Positions 25,425-32,915 of a stretch of 64,000 nucleotides of DNA are shown in pieces. Every line of letters begins with the position of its first letter. The first letter of the stretch is position 1. The position numbers and the translations under genes were made by a program. Under the pieces are notes generated by a model. It saw nothing but the letters and a program-made list of their open reading frames with translations. It was not told where the DNA came from and ran no database searches. The DNA is from Nonomuraea zeae (GTDB lineage Bacteria > Actinomycetota > Actinomycetes > Streptosporangiales > Streptosporangiaceae), in assembly GCF_005889725.1 (NCBI RefSeq), contig NZ_VCKX01000036.1, forward strand, positions 1 to 64,000, given 5' to 3'.

Positions 25425-26648
25425 CTACCGGGCGAAGAGATCATCCATCGCCGCGGCTCCTTGCAGGAGTACGGGGCGGATCTGCTTGCGGTAGACGGCT
25501 TCGGTGACGGCGGTGCCACTGTGGCCGACGAGGCGGGCGATGTCCTCCAGTGGGACACCCGAGTCGGAGAGCAGCGAGACGAAGCTGTGGCGCATCTCCC
25601 GGGGCGTCCAGTAGTACGCGGGCATCCCAGCATCCTTGACGATCTTCCTGAACGCGCGTCGTACGTTGTGAGCGTCGAGGGGTGTACCGACGAGTGAGGC
25701 GAAAACGAGGCCGTGATCCTGCCATTTTTCGCCTGCCATCTTGTGGTCATGGCGCTGTTGCAGTCGATGCGCCTTGAGCGCTTCCACGCACCGCTTGGGC
25801 AGCGCCAGGGAGCGCCGTGAGCGTTTGGTCTTGGTGTCTCCTCCTTCGCGTACAGAGCGCCACACGGCGATCCACGGTGGGATCTCCTTGTCCGGATCGC
25901 CGACGAGATCGACCTCCTCCCAAGTGAGCGCCCGCAACTCCTCCGTACGGGCACCGATCAGCAGTGAGAGGACGACGTAGGCGTACAGGCGCGAGCCCTC
26001 GGCGGCGTCGAGGAGAGCCGTCGCCTGGTCAAGGGTGAGGGACTTCGACGGGCGGCCCTCCTCGCCCTCGGGGATCTCGCAGAGGCCCACGACGTTGCGC
26101 TTCACCTTGTCGCGGGCCTGGGCGAACTTCACCGCACGGTTCAGGCATGAGTGGAGCAGCCGCACCGTTCGGGCGGCGAGTACCTCGGCCTTGCCGACGA
26201 GCCACCGGTCCACGTCTTCGCCGCTCAGCTCCCGCAGCTTGCGCGCGCCCAGGTCGGGGATGATGTGCTTCTCACAGAGGGTCCGGTAGTTGGTCGCTGT
26301 GTTCGGGCTGCGACCGTGCAGACCGTACGCGAGCCAGCTCTTTACGGCCTCGGCAACCGTGTAGTTCGCTGGGCCGCTGGCCAGCCCGTCGTCATGGTCG
26401 CGGATGATCTCCTTGAGCTTCGCCTTGGCCTCGGTCTTGGTCTTGCCGCTTGCGACCGAGACCGGCCCGACCTCGCCGCCCCCGGCAACCACCTCGACGT
26501 CCAAGCCTTCGGCTGGGACCTCGCACAACGGGACCACAACCCCGACTCCCCGCTCTTCACGGCGAACGTACACGCGAAGCCGGGCTTGACACTCCGTCCC
26601 CGGCCCGCTGCCGCTACGCGGTGAGTCGACGGCGTACGAGGTGATCAC
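25425..26648 (-). CDS. Tyrosine-recombinase integrase of the tRNA-Pro element
   Basis: 407 residues from GTG 26648, whose GTGA overlaps the upstream stop. The SAM-like core-binding domain (NYTVAEAVKSWLAYGLHG, then VLAARTVRLLHSCLNRAVK) precedes the catalytic domain: box I GARTEELRALTW, box II TPREMRHSFVSLLSDSGV, LVGHSGTAVTEAVY with the nucleophile Tyr. The box II His is replaced by Arg, as in many actinobacterial integrases of this type. The N-terminal 65 residues match the family poorly and may be the least reliable part. Its 3' end faces attL. No excisionase is recognisable. Confidence 0.93.
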   Translation of the reverse strand: MITSYAVDSPRSGSGPGTECQARLRVYVRREERGVGVVVPLCEVPAEGLDVEVVAGGGEVGPVSVASGKTKTEAKAKLKEIIRDHDDGLASGPANYTVAEAVKSWLAYGLHGRSPNTATNYRTLCEKHIIPDLGARKLRELSGEDVDRWLVGKAEVLAARTVRLLHSCLNRAVKFAQARDKVKRNVVGLCEIPEGEEGRPSKSLTLDQATALLDAAEGSRLYAYVVLSLLIGARTEELRALTWEEVDLVGDPDKEIPPWIAVWRSVREGGDTKTKRSRRSLALPKRCVEALKAHRLQQRHDHKMAGEKWQDHGLVFASLVGTPLDAHNVRRAFRKIVKDAGMPAYYWTPREMRHSFVSLLSDSGVPLEDIARLVGHSGTAVTEAVYRKQIRPVLLQGAAAMDDLFAR

Positions 26649-27100
26649 GGGTTGGCCTGTTCCAGCACGAGCCGGGCGCATTCCGCACAAGCGCGTGCGG
26701 CCGTGGGGGAGAAGGAAATAGACCAACCGCAGATTGGCAATGGGTACGCCTTCTCTCCGCACAGGCTGTTGTCCGTGCCCGCTGGCACTGCGTGCTGAAC
26801 AGCATCGCGACCTGAACCTGACAGGCTAACGCGGTAGTCGGCGTCCGGGATGACTGGCCCGCTCTCTAGCGAGGAAACGAGCAGGTCGTCCCACTGGACG
26901 GGCCAGCGCCGCACCCCGCCCGGGAGGTCGGCCCAGTCGGAGTCCAGTTCCACAAGCGCCAGCGTGCCGCCGCGTAGGACATCTACCACCCGCCCGCGCT
27001 GTCCTATCAGCAACTCGCCAACAGCCCTGGTGCGGGCGGGACTGTGCAGCATGTCCACGATCTTGACCCGGCATCCGAGCTTCGCCCGGGGCTCTTTCAT
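26645..27100 (-). CDS. Element-borne protein of unknown function with Cys pairs
   Basis: 151 residues from ATG 27100. The middle (GELLIGQRGRVVDVLRGGTLALVELDSDWADL) looks like a small beta-barrel; the C-terminal part has HAVPAGTDNSLCGE and ACAECARLVLEQ, a Cys/His layout that could bind zinc. The style matches small proteins common on actinobacterial integrative elements. It overlaps its neighbours by 4 nt on both sides (ATGA upstream, GTGA downstream), so it is translated with the integrase. Confidence 0.72.
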   Translation of the reverse strand: MKEPRAKLGCRVKIVDMLHSPARTRAVGELLIGQRGRVVDVLRGGTLALVELDSDWADLPGGVRRWPVQWDDLLVSSLESGPVIPDADYRVSLSGSGRDAVQHAVPAGTDNSLCGEKAYPLPICGWSISFSPTAARACAECARLVLEQANP

Positions 27101-27441
27101 CTGGGGCCCGCTTCCATTGGTTGCGGGAAAGGGAGGCCGTGGATCGTTCCGGACCATGGATGCTGGCTTCGGAGGTCCGCGTAGCGGAAGGCGATCCGTC
27201 GCGCAGCCCGTGACGGCTCGATGGCCGGATGACGGGCGTACAGCACGCGCTTGCGCCGGTCGTCCCAGCCCGTCCGCCACCAGTACCACTCGCCGTCGCA
27301 CCAGACCACGAGCCCGATCCACACGGACACCAGACTCAGGCCGTAGCCGTCGTGCACGTTGGTGGATACGCCATGGGCGGCGAGGGCATCGGCCAGGGCA
27401 TCGGCGGCGTGCTTCTCTGGTCGGGACGAAGGGACGCTCAC
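27097..27441 (-). CDS. Element-borne hypothetical protein
   Basis: 114 residues from GTG 27441. It reads SRPEKHAADALADALAAHGV, then a Trp-rich beta segment (LVVWCDGEWYWWRTGW) and an Arg-rich C-terminus. The GTGA start overlap with the 71-residue gene and the ATGA overlap downstream show it is real and coupled. I do not recognise the family; the Trp-rich strand pattern suggests a small folded domain. Confidence 0.7.
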   Translation of the reverse strand: MSVPSSRPEKHAADALADALAAHGVSTNVHDGYGLSLVSVWIGLVVWCDGEWYWWRTGWDDRRKRVLYARHPAIEPSRAARRIAFRYADLRSQHPWSGTIHGLPFPQPMEAGPR

Positions 27442-27653
27442 AGTGCCCGCTCCGCTGCTTCCTGCTCCCTCAACTGCTCGGCGAGCTGGGCGACGTCGTC
27501 GGCGTCGATCGTCTGGCAAAGGCCGTGATCTATCTCGTACTGTGACAGGCGTCGGCCGTTCCGAGTTGCCCAAAGACGTCCTGCGGAACTGCGCCAAATG
27601 CACCAGCCAGGAAAAGCTTCCTGAAGGTCTTCGAGAATTACCGGTGAGGACAT
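27438..27653 (-). CDS. Element-borne small protein, first gene of the integrase operon
   Basis: 71 residues from ATG 27653. Begins MSSPVILEDLQEAFPGWCIWRSSAGRLWATR and ends QLAEQLREQEAAERAL. The FPGWxIWRSxAGRxWATR pattern is familiar from short proteins beside XRE regulators in actinobacteria, function unknown. It is the promoter-proximal gene of the leftward four-gene operon and faces the XRE gene across a 112-nt gap that carries dyad operators. Confidence 0.7.
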   Translation of the reverse strand: MSSPVILEDLQEAFPGWCIWRSSAGRLWATRNGRRLSQYEIDHGLCQTIDADDVAQLAEQLREQEAAERAL

Positions 27654-27701
27654 GTGATCAGCGTGCTTACCGAAGAGTGACGAACCTACCGCGTTATTTA
27701 G

Positions 27702-27747
27702 ACGTCCAGGACGTTATGGCGTTACGCTCAAAACGTCCCTGACGTCC
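27702..27747. promoter_or_regulatory. ACGTCC operator cluster of the element switch region
   Basis: A perfect dyad ACGTCC-A-GGACGT (27702-27714) is followed by two direct ACGTCC copies (27733-27738 and 27742-27747). They fill the gap between the divergent integrase operon and XRE gene, so the XRE protein probably binds here to control both. Confidence 0.55.
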
Positions 27748-27765
27748 TCCATTCCGAGGTGTACC

Positions 27766-28542
27766 GTGGCCAACGTCGCCCTACGCAGCGCCATGCAGAA
27801 TGCCCAGGTCACAAACCAGAGGTTGGCCGACCGGTGTTGTGTGGACGTCAAGACGGTGGAACGCTGGTTGCAGGACGAAGCTCGCGTCCCGCACCTACGG
27901 CACCAGTGGGCCGCCGCAGAGGCTCTAGGAGTTGAGGCAGCCATGCTATGGCCCGACGCAATTCGCAATACGGTGAAAACGGGACCGGACAAAGAAGTGT
28001 TGTCCGTTTACCCGTATCGTTCCGCATGCCCGAAATCAATCTGGCGCAACCTCATCAACGCGGCCCGCAACGAGATCGTGTTCGCTGGCTACACGAACTA
28101 CTTCCTGTGGCTGGAACACCCGAACCTGGCGAGGGTACTCAAGCGGAAGGCCCAGCAGGGCTGCAAGATCCGGTTTCTCGTCGGCGATCCTGAAAGCGAC
28201 GTCACACGGAGCCGTGAAGAAGTGGAGCACGTCCCGTTGACCGTCTCCACGCGCATCCGGATCACGCTGTCGGAGATCGAGCAGCTCCGAGATGTCCCCG
28301 GCATCGAGGCTCGGTACGGTGACGAGCACATCGCCATGAGCGTGTTCCGGTTCGACGCGGAGATGCTCGTCACGCCTCATTTGGCCAAGCTCGTCGGTCA
28401 CGACTCGCCGATGCTGCACCTGCGGCGTTACCAGGACGATGGTCTGTTCGACCGATTCGCCTATCATGCCTCTGAGCTGTGGAGCAACGGCCGTGACGTG
28501 TGGCAGCAGCCCCAGCCAACGGGCCAAATTCTGGGTGACTAG
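27766..28542 (+). CDS. XRE-type HTH regulator with C-terminal DUF5919-like domain
   Basis: 258 residues from GTG 27766. The N-terminal 65 residues form a Cro/XRE-like HTH (NQRLADRCCVDVKTVERWLQ). From about 95 on, IVFAGYTNYFLWLEHPNLARVL, then CKIRFLVGDPESDVTR and MSVFRFDAEMLVTPHLA match a phospholipase-D-like fold without the HKD residues, which I recall as DUF5919. It may sense a nucleotide or nucleic acid and repress the integrase operon until a signal arrives. The call on the C-terminal domain name is from memory. Confidence 0.82.
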   Translation: MANVALRSAMQNAQVTNQRLADRCCVDVKTVERWLQDEARVPHLRHQWAAAEALGVEAAMLWPDAIRNTVKTGPDKEVLSVYPYRSACPKSIWRNLINAARNEIVFAGYTNYFLWLEHPNLARVLKRKAQQGCKIRFLVGDPESDVTRSREEVEHVPLTVSTRIRITLSEIEQLRDVPGIEARYGDEHIAMSVFRFDAEMLVTPHLAKLVGHDSPMLHLRRYQDDGLFDRFAYHASELWSNGRDVWQQPQPTGQILGD

Positions 28543-28648
28543 CTGAGTGACAATCGGCCTGGATGGCCCTGGACTCCAGGGGACTACACAGGATCGTAAT
28601 CCCAGGTAGGGCGGGTACCGACGGTGATCCCGCCTCCTCGTGATGCGC

Positions 28649-28691
28649 CTGGGGGTCAAGGGGGCGCAGGTTCAAATCCTGTCGTCCCGAC
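28649..28691 (+). repeat. attR: second copy of the 43-bp tRNA-Pro segment
   Basis: Matches 25317-25359 at 42 of 43 positions. It carries only the 3' half of the tRNA and no 5' half or acceptor partner, so it is not a second gene. It marks the right end of the 3.3-kb element. The interval 28543-28648 before it shows nothing else. Confidence 0.93.
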
Positions 28692-28697
28692 GGTTGT

Positions 28698-28744
28698 AAA
28701 AGGCCAGACGGTCTTGGAGTAACTCCAGGTCGACTGGCCTTTTT
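28698..28744. terminator. Rho-independent terminator outside attR
   Basis: AAAAGGCCAG (28698-28707) and CTGGCCTTTT (28734-28743) form a stem, with GGAGT-A-ACTCC inside and a T run after. This is probably the terminator that originally followed tRNA-Pro or the older integrase. Confidence 0.75.
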
Positions 28745-28749
28745 GCGTT

Positions 28750-29110
28750 GAGCGGTCAACAGGGCGATTGCGTAGGACATGGATCGGGACACCGGCGTCG
28801 GCCATCCACGTCAGGCCGGTGCGGCGTAGATCATGGCGACGGAGGTGCTCGTAGCCCAGGGCGGCCACGTCCTCGTCCCGGTGCGTGGCGTCTCTCAGAA
28901 CGGCCGTGGTGATGCGGACGCCCCTCGGTCCGGTGGTACTCGTTGATGGCTCCGCTGAGCATCTTTCGGCGCCGAATCTGGCCCTCCAGCGGAACCACGA
29001 CGTCCTCGTCCTGATCGAGTGGGCGTTGTCGGCGGGACTGGTGCGGGCGATGGTTGCTGGAGTGCTCGCGAACTCGTTCAGGACTGATCGAAGGTGGTCG
29101 TTCGTCATGG
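28750..29110 (-). pseudogene. Decayed tyrosine-recombinase integrase
   Basis: Pieces of a second integrase survive in different frames. DEDVAALGYEHLRRHDLRRTGLTWMADAGVPIHVLR is box II and beyond of an actinobacterial tyrosine recombinase. A preceding segment, DQDEDVVVPLEGQIRRRKM, lies in another frame. The box III His/Trp and nucleophile Tyr region is gone. Its orientation and position beside the tRNA 3' repeat match the live integrase, so it is the remains of an earlier element at the same site. Frames are interrupted by shifts; limits are approximate. Confidence 0.75.
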
Positions 29111-29207
29111 ATCAGCATGCGGTCGGTGCGTTCGGCTCGGATGGTGCGGATCCAGCGTTCGGCGCAGCAGTTGGCTCGGGGTGTCCGCGGCTGGGTCGAG
29201 TGCAGAA

Positions 29208-29237
29208 GGGGCGCCGCCCGGTCGAGGGCGGCGCCCC
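29208..29237. terminator. Terminator after the phytase gene
   Basis: A 12-bp perfect stem (GGGGCGCCGCCC at 29208-29219 with GGGCGGCGCCCC at 29226-29237) and loop GGTCGA lie 30-60 nt past the leftward phytase stop. Confidence 0.8.
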
Positions 29238-29266
29238 CTGAGGCGCTTCAGAACAGGTCAGGCGAC

Positions 29267-30541
29267 TCAGTCGCGCGGGTCCCAGCCGTCCGTGTCGACG
29301 TCCAGGTCGAGCTCGTCGGCGATGTCCTCCCACTTCGTGAACTTGAAGTTGGTGATCTCCCGGTCCCCCTCGGCCGGCGTGTTGACCCCGTCGTGGGCGA
29401 TGAAGACGCCCTCGTCGAAGTCGCCCAGGGGCACGTTGAGCACGGTCGAGCCGTCGCTGACCTCGACGCCGTCGATGCCGTTGTCCGCGCCGACCCTGAA
29501 CTGGCCGAGGTAGGAGTTGGAGCCCTCCCTGCGGTAGACGGCGAAGGTGTTGTCGCCCTGGCTGGAGGCCAGGAGGTAGCCCTTGCCGTCCTCGCGGTAG
29601 TAGATCGTGAGGCCTTCGGCGTCCGCGGTCAGGTGGTTGCCGCCGTAGCCCGGGTCGGCGCCGGGCGTGCACTCCTCGGTCGCGGGGTCGTACGTGCCGG
29701 GGACGCCGTACTCCCTGACCCTGTCCAGCAGCACTGGTGCGCCGGTGAGGTCGGCCCGCAGGCGCCAGATCCCGACATCCTCCTGCGCGGCGTAGAGAAC
29801 GTCCCGGTTCTGGTCCACGACCATGCCCTCGACCTGCGGCAGTTCGTCCGGCTCCAGGCACGGGGTCCACTGCTGGCCGTTGGGGAGGGTGAACGACGCG
29901 GGCAGGTCCAGCGTCCTGACGAGCTGGTAGCCGACCTTGCCGCCCGGCTTGGCCAGCAGCTTGACCAGGCCGACTGAGGTCGTGTGCCGGCGGCTGACCA
30001 GCGCGTACGTGCCGGTGGAGTCCTTCCACGCCCCCAGGCCGTACGCGGTCTCGCCGTCGTTGACCTGGCCCTGGGTGGTGTTGAAGACGAACGGCGCGGC
30101 CGGGTCGGTCACGTCGGTGAGGTGGCCGTTGGAGATGGAGTAGACGCGGAGCGTGTCCCGGCCCCGGTCGGAGACGATCGCGAGATCGCGTCCGCCGAAG
30201 CCGTAGGTGACGTCGACGTTGTTGAACCGGCCGGGCTCGTCGTCGGGCCCGGGGGCGGCGGGCGCCGCGATGTGCTGGAGCTGGTGCCCGGCGAGGTCGT
30301 AGACGTTGAGTCCGCCCTCCTTGGCCGTGGTGACCACCACGCTCTTGTCGGAGTCGGACGGATGCACCCAGATCGCCGGGTCGTCGCCGTTGGAGTTGCC
30401 GCCCGCTTCGTCGTCGTACAGGGCGGGGGTCTCAACGTCAGGATGCACCGTCGGGACGGTGGAGCCGGACGCGGGGACCGCCACCCCCGCTGCGAGGGTG
30501 AACATCAAGGCTGCCAGGGAGAGCCTGGGCAGGGGACGCAT
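29267..30541 (-). CDS. Secreted beta-propeller 3-phytase
   Basis: A 424-residue secreted enzyme that removes phosphate from phytate (inositol hexakisphosphate) with Ca. The N-terminus MRPLPRLSLAALMFTLAAGVAVP is a Sec signal. Family signatures: NGDDPAIWVHPSDSDKS, FNNVDVTYGF, YREDGKGYLLASSQGDNTF and NHLTADAEGLTIYY, all hallmarks of the six-bladed BPP fold. ATG 30541 follows GAGGAGGCGC. An operator dyad shared with the inositol operon lies 72 nt upstream. Its likely products are lower inositol phosphates and Pi, which fits the adjacent ABC, phosphate and inositol genes. Confidence 0.92.
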   Translation of the reverse strand: MRPLPRLSLAALMFTLAAGVAVPASGSTVPTVHPDVETPALYDDEAGGNSNGDDPAIWVHPSDSDKSVVVTTAKEGGLNVYDLAGHQLQHIAAPAAPGPDDEPGRFNNVDVTYGFGGRDLAIVSDRGRDTLRVYSISNGHLTDVTDPAAPFVFNTTQGQVNDGETAYGLGAWKDSTGTYALVSRRHTTSVGLVKLLAKPGGKVGYQLVRTLDLPASFTLPNGQQWTPCLEPDELPQVEGMVVDQNRDVLYAAQEDVGIWRLRADLTGAPVLLDRVREYGVPGTYDPATEECTPGADPGYGGNHLTADAEGLTIYYREDGKGYLLASSQGDNTFAVYRREGSNSYLGQFRVGADNGIDGVEVSDGSTVLNVPLGDFDEGVFIAHDGVNTPAEGDREITNFKFTKWEDIADELDLDVDTDGWDPRD

Positions 30542-30575
30542 TGCGCCTCCTCGTTCTGGGGGGAGTGATGAGGGG

Positions 30576-30604
30576 AACGTAACGACCATTTAACAAGAAA
30601 TCAA
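30576..30604 (-). promoter_or_regulatory. Phytase promoter
   Basis: On the minus strand TTGATT (30604-30599) and TACGTT (30581-30576) are separated by exactly 17 nt, a good vegetative-type promoter. The operator dyad at 30613-30632 sits 8 nt upstream of the -35. Confidence 0.6.
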
Positions 30605-30612
30605 TAGGTCAT

Positions 30613-30632
30613 CCTTATGTCAGGACATAAGG
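30613..30632. promoter_or_regulatory. GntR-type operator, copy 1 (perfect dyad)
   Basis: CCTTATGTCAGGACATAAGG is a perfect 20-bp palindrome directly upstream of the phytase promoter. Related sites with the core TGTC-AR-GACA lie upstream of the binding-protein gene, gntR and the iol operon. It is the best copy and probably defines the consensus. Confidence 0.75.
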
Positions 30633-30662
30633 GCATACAGAAAGACGCTGGGCATGCGGAGG

Positions 30663-30693
30663 AGCCGCCGGCCGGGGTCTCCGGTCGGCGGCT
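30663..30693. terminator. Terminator after the substrate-binding protein gene
   Basis: AGCCGCCGGCC (30663-30673) pairs with GGTCGGCGGCT (30683-30693), one wobble, just beyond the leftward stop at 30710. Confidence 0.65.
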
Positions 30694-30709
30694 GGCTCGG
30701 TGCTGGTCG

Positions 30710-31879
30710 TCAGCTCTTGTTGACGCGCCAGAAGTCGGAGATGGTCTGGCGGTTCTGCATGTCCCCGAGCAGGCCCTTGGGGTCGGTGTGGAAGAGCTGG
30801 CCCTGCCAGTCGCTCAGTCCGGCCGGGGTGACCAGCGGCTTGACCGTGCTGTTGCCCGAGATGCCGCCCTCGCCGATCTCGTGCTTGACGCCCTCTTCGG
30901 TCATGATGAAGTGGACGTACAGCTTCGCCGCGTTGGGGTGCTTGCTCTTGCTGGCGATCGCGACGTACTTCGGGTAGCTGAAGCCGGTGAAGGGTGCCAT
31001 GCCCTCACACGTGGACTGGGTGTACCCCTTGTCCTCGTTGTTGCGGAACTTCGAGATCGACATGAAGCCGATCTTCTTGTCCGTCGCGCTCGGCGCGCCG
31101 ACCGCGCCCGAGATGTCCTCGTCGGAGCCCGTCAGCACCGGCCGGTTGCCGGCCAGCCGCTTGACCCACTCGTAGGCGGCGCTCTTCTCCTCCGTCTTCA
31201 GTGCTTTGCCGTACTTGGCCTGGAACGCCTGCTCCAGGGCCTGGTTGCCGTGCGCGTCGAGCTGGGTGAAGAACGACAGCACGGTCGGCTTGCCGAGCGG
31301 ATCCTGCATGACCAGCTTGCCGGCCCACTCCGGCTCGGTCAGATCCCAGATGTTCTTGACCGGGCAGCCGCCGGGGGACAGCTTGGTGTTGTAGGCGAAG
31401 ACCGTGGCCTTCGACAGGGCGAGCAGCGGGTTCTGGTTCTCGGCCGGGATCTGCTCCTTCAGGTCCTGCGGAATCCAGGTCTGCGTCACGCCCTGCGGCG
31501 CCAGCTGGCCGACCAGCACGCCGCCGTCCTCGTACATCGCGGCGTCGATGGTGACGTTGTCCGCGGCGTGCTCTCTGATCATCTTCTCGGCGGTCTGCGG
31601 GGTGTCCGACTTCACGCCCTCCATGGCGATGCCGTACTTGGCCGTGAAGGCCTTCGCCACCTCCTCGATGTCGCCGCTGGAGTCGTAGACCAGCAGGCTG
31701 CCCTCCTTCTTCGCGGCGGCGACCAGCGCCTCCAGGTCGAAGTTCGCGTCGAGTGAGGGGCCGGGCAGCGCCTTGGCGGTCGCTGCCGTCGATGGGGCGT
31801 TGCCGGCCGTGGAAGGCGCGCACGCCGCAGCGGCCACCGCCAGCATCGCCACGGAGATGATCTTCGCGGTACGCCTCAT
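30710..31879 (-). CDS. AfuA-type ABC substrate-binding lipoprotein
   Basis: 389 residues. MRRTAKIISVAMLAVAAAACAPS is a lipoprotein signal with the lipobox Cys in AAAC. The body (AAAKKEGSLLVYDSSGDIEEVAKAF, then AGKLVMQDP and GFSYPKYVAIASKSKHPNAA) is the type formerly called Fe3+-binding. Some members, such as AfuA, bind hexose phosphates. The matching permease and ATPase are 9 kb away in the inositol operon. It is divergent from gntR with a shared-type operator over its -35. Inositol phosphate is my inferred ligand; phosphonate or iron are alternatives. Confidence 0.88.
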   Translation of the reverse strand: MRRTAKIISVAMLAVAAAACAPSTAGNAPSTAATAKALPGPSLDANFDLEALVAAAKKEGSLLVYDSSGDIEEVAKAFTAKYGIAMEGVKSDTPQTAEKMIREHAADNVTIDAAMYEDGGVLVGQLAPQGVTQTWIPQDLKEQIPAENQNPLLALSKATVFAYNTKLSPGGCPVKNIWDLTEPEWAGKLVMQDPLGKPTVLSFFTQLDAHGNQALEQAFQAKYGKALKTEEKSAAYEWVKRLAGNRPVLTGSDEDISGAVGAPSATDKKIGFMSISKFRNNEDKGYTQSTCEGMAPFTGFSYPKYVAIASKSKHPNAAKLYVHFIMTEEGVKHEIGEGGISGNSTVKPLVTPAGLSDWQGQLFHTDPKGLLGDMQNRQTISDFWRVNKS

Positions 31880-31970
31880 GATGGCGTCACTCCTCTTACC
31901 TCTCAAAGGTTCGGAAGCGTCGTGCCAGCCCCGACGACGCCACGGTGTGCTCACGATGAACGTCATGTGA

Positions 31971-31990
31971 ATAATTTGTCAAGACATTCT
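31971..31990. promoter_or_regulatory. GntR-type operator, copy 2, overlapping the binding-protein promoter
   Basis: The core TGTC-AA-GACA (31977-31986) overlaps a minus-strand consensus -35 TTGACA (31982-31977). Binding here would block the binding-protein promoter. Confidence 0.6.
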
Positions 31991-32049
31991 TACGTCGTCC
32001 TCACGTCGGCCCTGCTCTCGTCGCCCGAGCAGGATCTGGTCAAGTAGTC

Positions 32050-32068
32050 ACATAGTCAGGACATATAG
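32050..32068. promoter_or_regulatory. GntR-type operator, copy 3, upstream of gntR
   Basis: ACATAGTCAGGACATATAG keeps the AGTC-AG-GACATA core of the perfect copy and lies 21-39 nt before the gntR start, implying autoregulation. Confidence 0.55.
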
Positions 32069-32088
32069 ACGTCAGCTACCTTCAGGTC

Positions 32089-32829
32089 GTGATTCCGAAA
32101 CTGGACATCGACCTCGACAGGGCGAGTCCCATCCCCCTCTACTTCCAGGTGGCCAAGCGGATCGCGCACGCCATCCAGGCGGGCGAGCTGCCCCCGGGCT
32201 CCAGGCTCCACAACGAGATCGAGCTCGCCGGCCAGCTGGGGCTGTCGCGCCCGACCGTGCGCAAGGCCATCCAGTGGCTGGTGGACAAGGGTCTGGTCGT
32301 CCGCAAGCGCGGCGTGGGCACCCAGGTCGTGCACAGCCGGGTCAAGCGAGCGGTCGAGCTCACCAGCCTGTACGACGACCTGCGCAGGGCGGAGCAGAAG
32401 CCGATGACCAAGGTGCTGTCCATCGAGGCGGTCGCGGCCGGGGCCGAGGTGGCGGCCGCGCTCGGGATCGCGCAGGGCGCCGACGTGGTCATGCTGGAGC
32501 GGGTCAGGTACGCGCTCGGCGAGCCGCTGGCTCTGTTGCGCAACTGGCTCCCGCTCAGGCAGCAGTCCCCGTCGGCCGAGGCCCTTGAGGAGCGCGGGCT
32601 CTATGAGCTGCTGCGCTCGGGCGGCGTCCGGATGCGGGTGGCCAACCAGCGCATCAGTGCCCGGGCCGCCAGCCCGGCGGAGGCCAGGCTGCTCGGCGAG
32701 CGGCCGTCCTGCCCGCTGCTCACCCTGGTTCGCACCGCCTTCGACGACCAGGGCAGGGGCGTGGAGCACGGCTCGCACGTCTACCGCGCCTCCCATTACT
32801 CCCTTGAGGTCACGCTCGTGGAGCGCTGA
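32089..32829 (+). CDS. GntR/HutC-family regulator (wHTH + UTRA) of the phytate/inositol genes
   Basis: 246 residues from GTG 32089. The N-terminal GntR wHTH reads IPLYFQVAKRIAHAIQAGEL, then LGLSRPTVRKAIQWLVDKGLVVRK. The C-terminal UTRA ligand domain has ADVVMLERVRYALGEPLALLRNWLP. HutC-type proteins bind sugar phosphates or catabolic intermediates. The related dyads upstream of the phytase, binding-protein gene, gntR itself and the iol operon mark its probable regulon. Likely inducer: an inositol phosphate or a downstream intermediate. Confidence 0.9.
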   Translation: MIPKLDIDLDRASPIPLYFQVAKRIAHAIQAGELPPGSRLHNEIELAGQLGLSRPTVRKAIQWLVDKGLVVRKRGVGTQVVHSRVKRAVELTSLYDDLRRAEQKPMTKVLSIEAVAAGAEVAAALGIAQGADVVMLERVRYALGEPLALLRNWLPLRQQSPSAEALEERGLYELLRSGGVRMRVANQRISARAASPAEARLLGERPSCPLLTLVRTAFDDQGRGVEHGSHVYRASHYSLEVTLVER

Positions 32830-32839
32830 CGAACTTTAT

Positions 32840-32888
32840 CCTTATGTCAGGACAAACTGTTGACTGTTCATCAATGGTTCATCTAGAA
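32840..32888 (+). promoter_or_regulatory. iol operon promoter with GntR-type operator, copy 4
   Basis: CCTTATGTCAGGACA (32840-32854) matches the left part of the perfect dyad. It is followed by -35 TTGACT (32860-32865) and a -10-like CTAGAA (32883-32888) with 17-nt spacing. The operator abuts the -35, so one regulator can control the whole 14-gene run. Confidence 0.6.
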
Positions 32889-32915
32889 CTGGAGACCCCT
32901 GGATGAGGAGCGATC

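Noticed and set aside
28649-28691. Second tRNA-Pro gene
   Set aside because: Only the 3' half is present; there is no D arm or 5' acceptor strand. It is attR.
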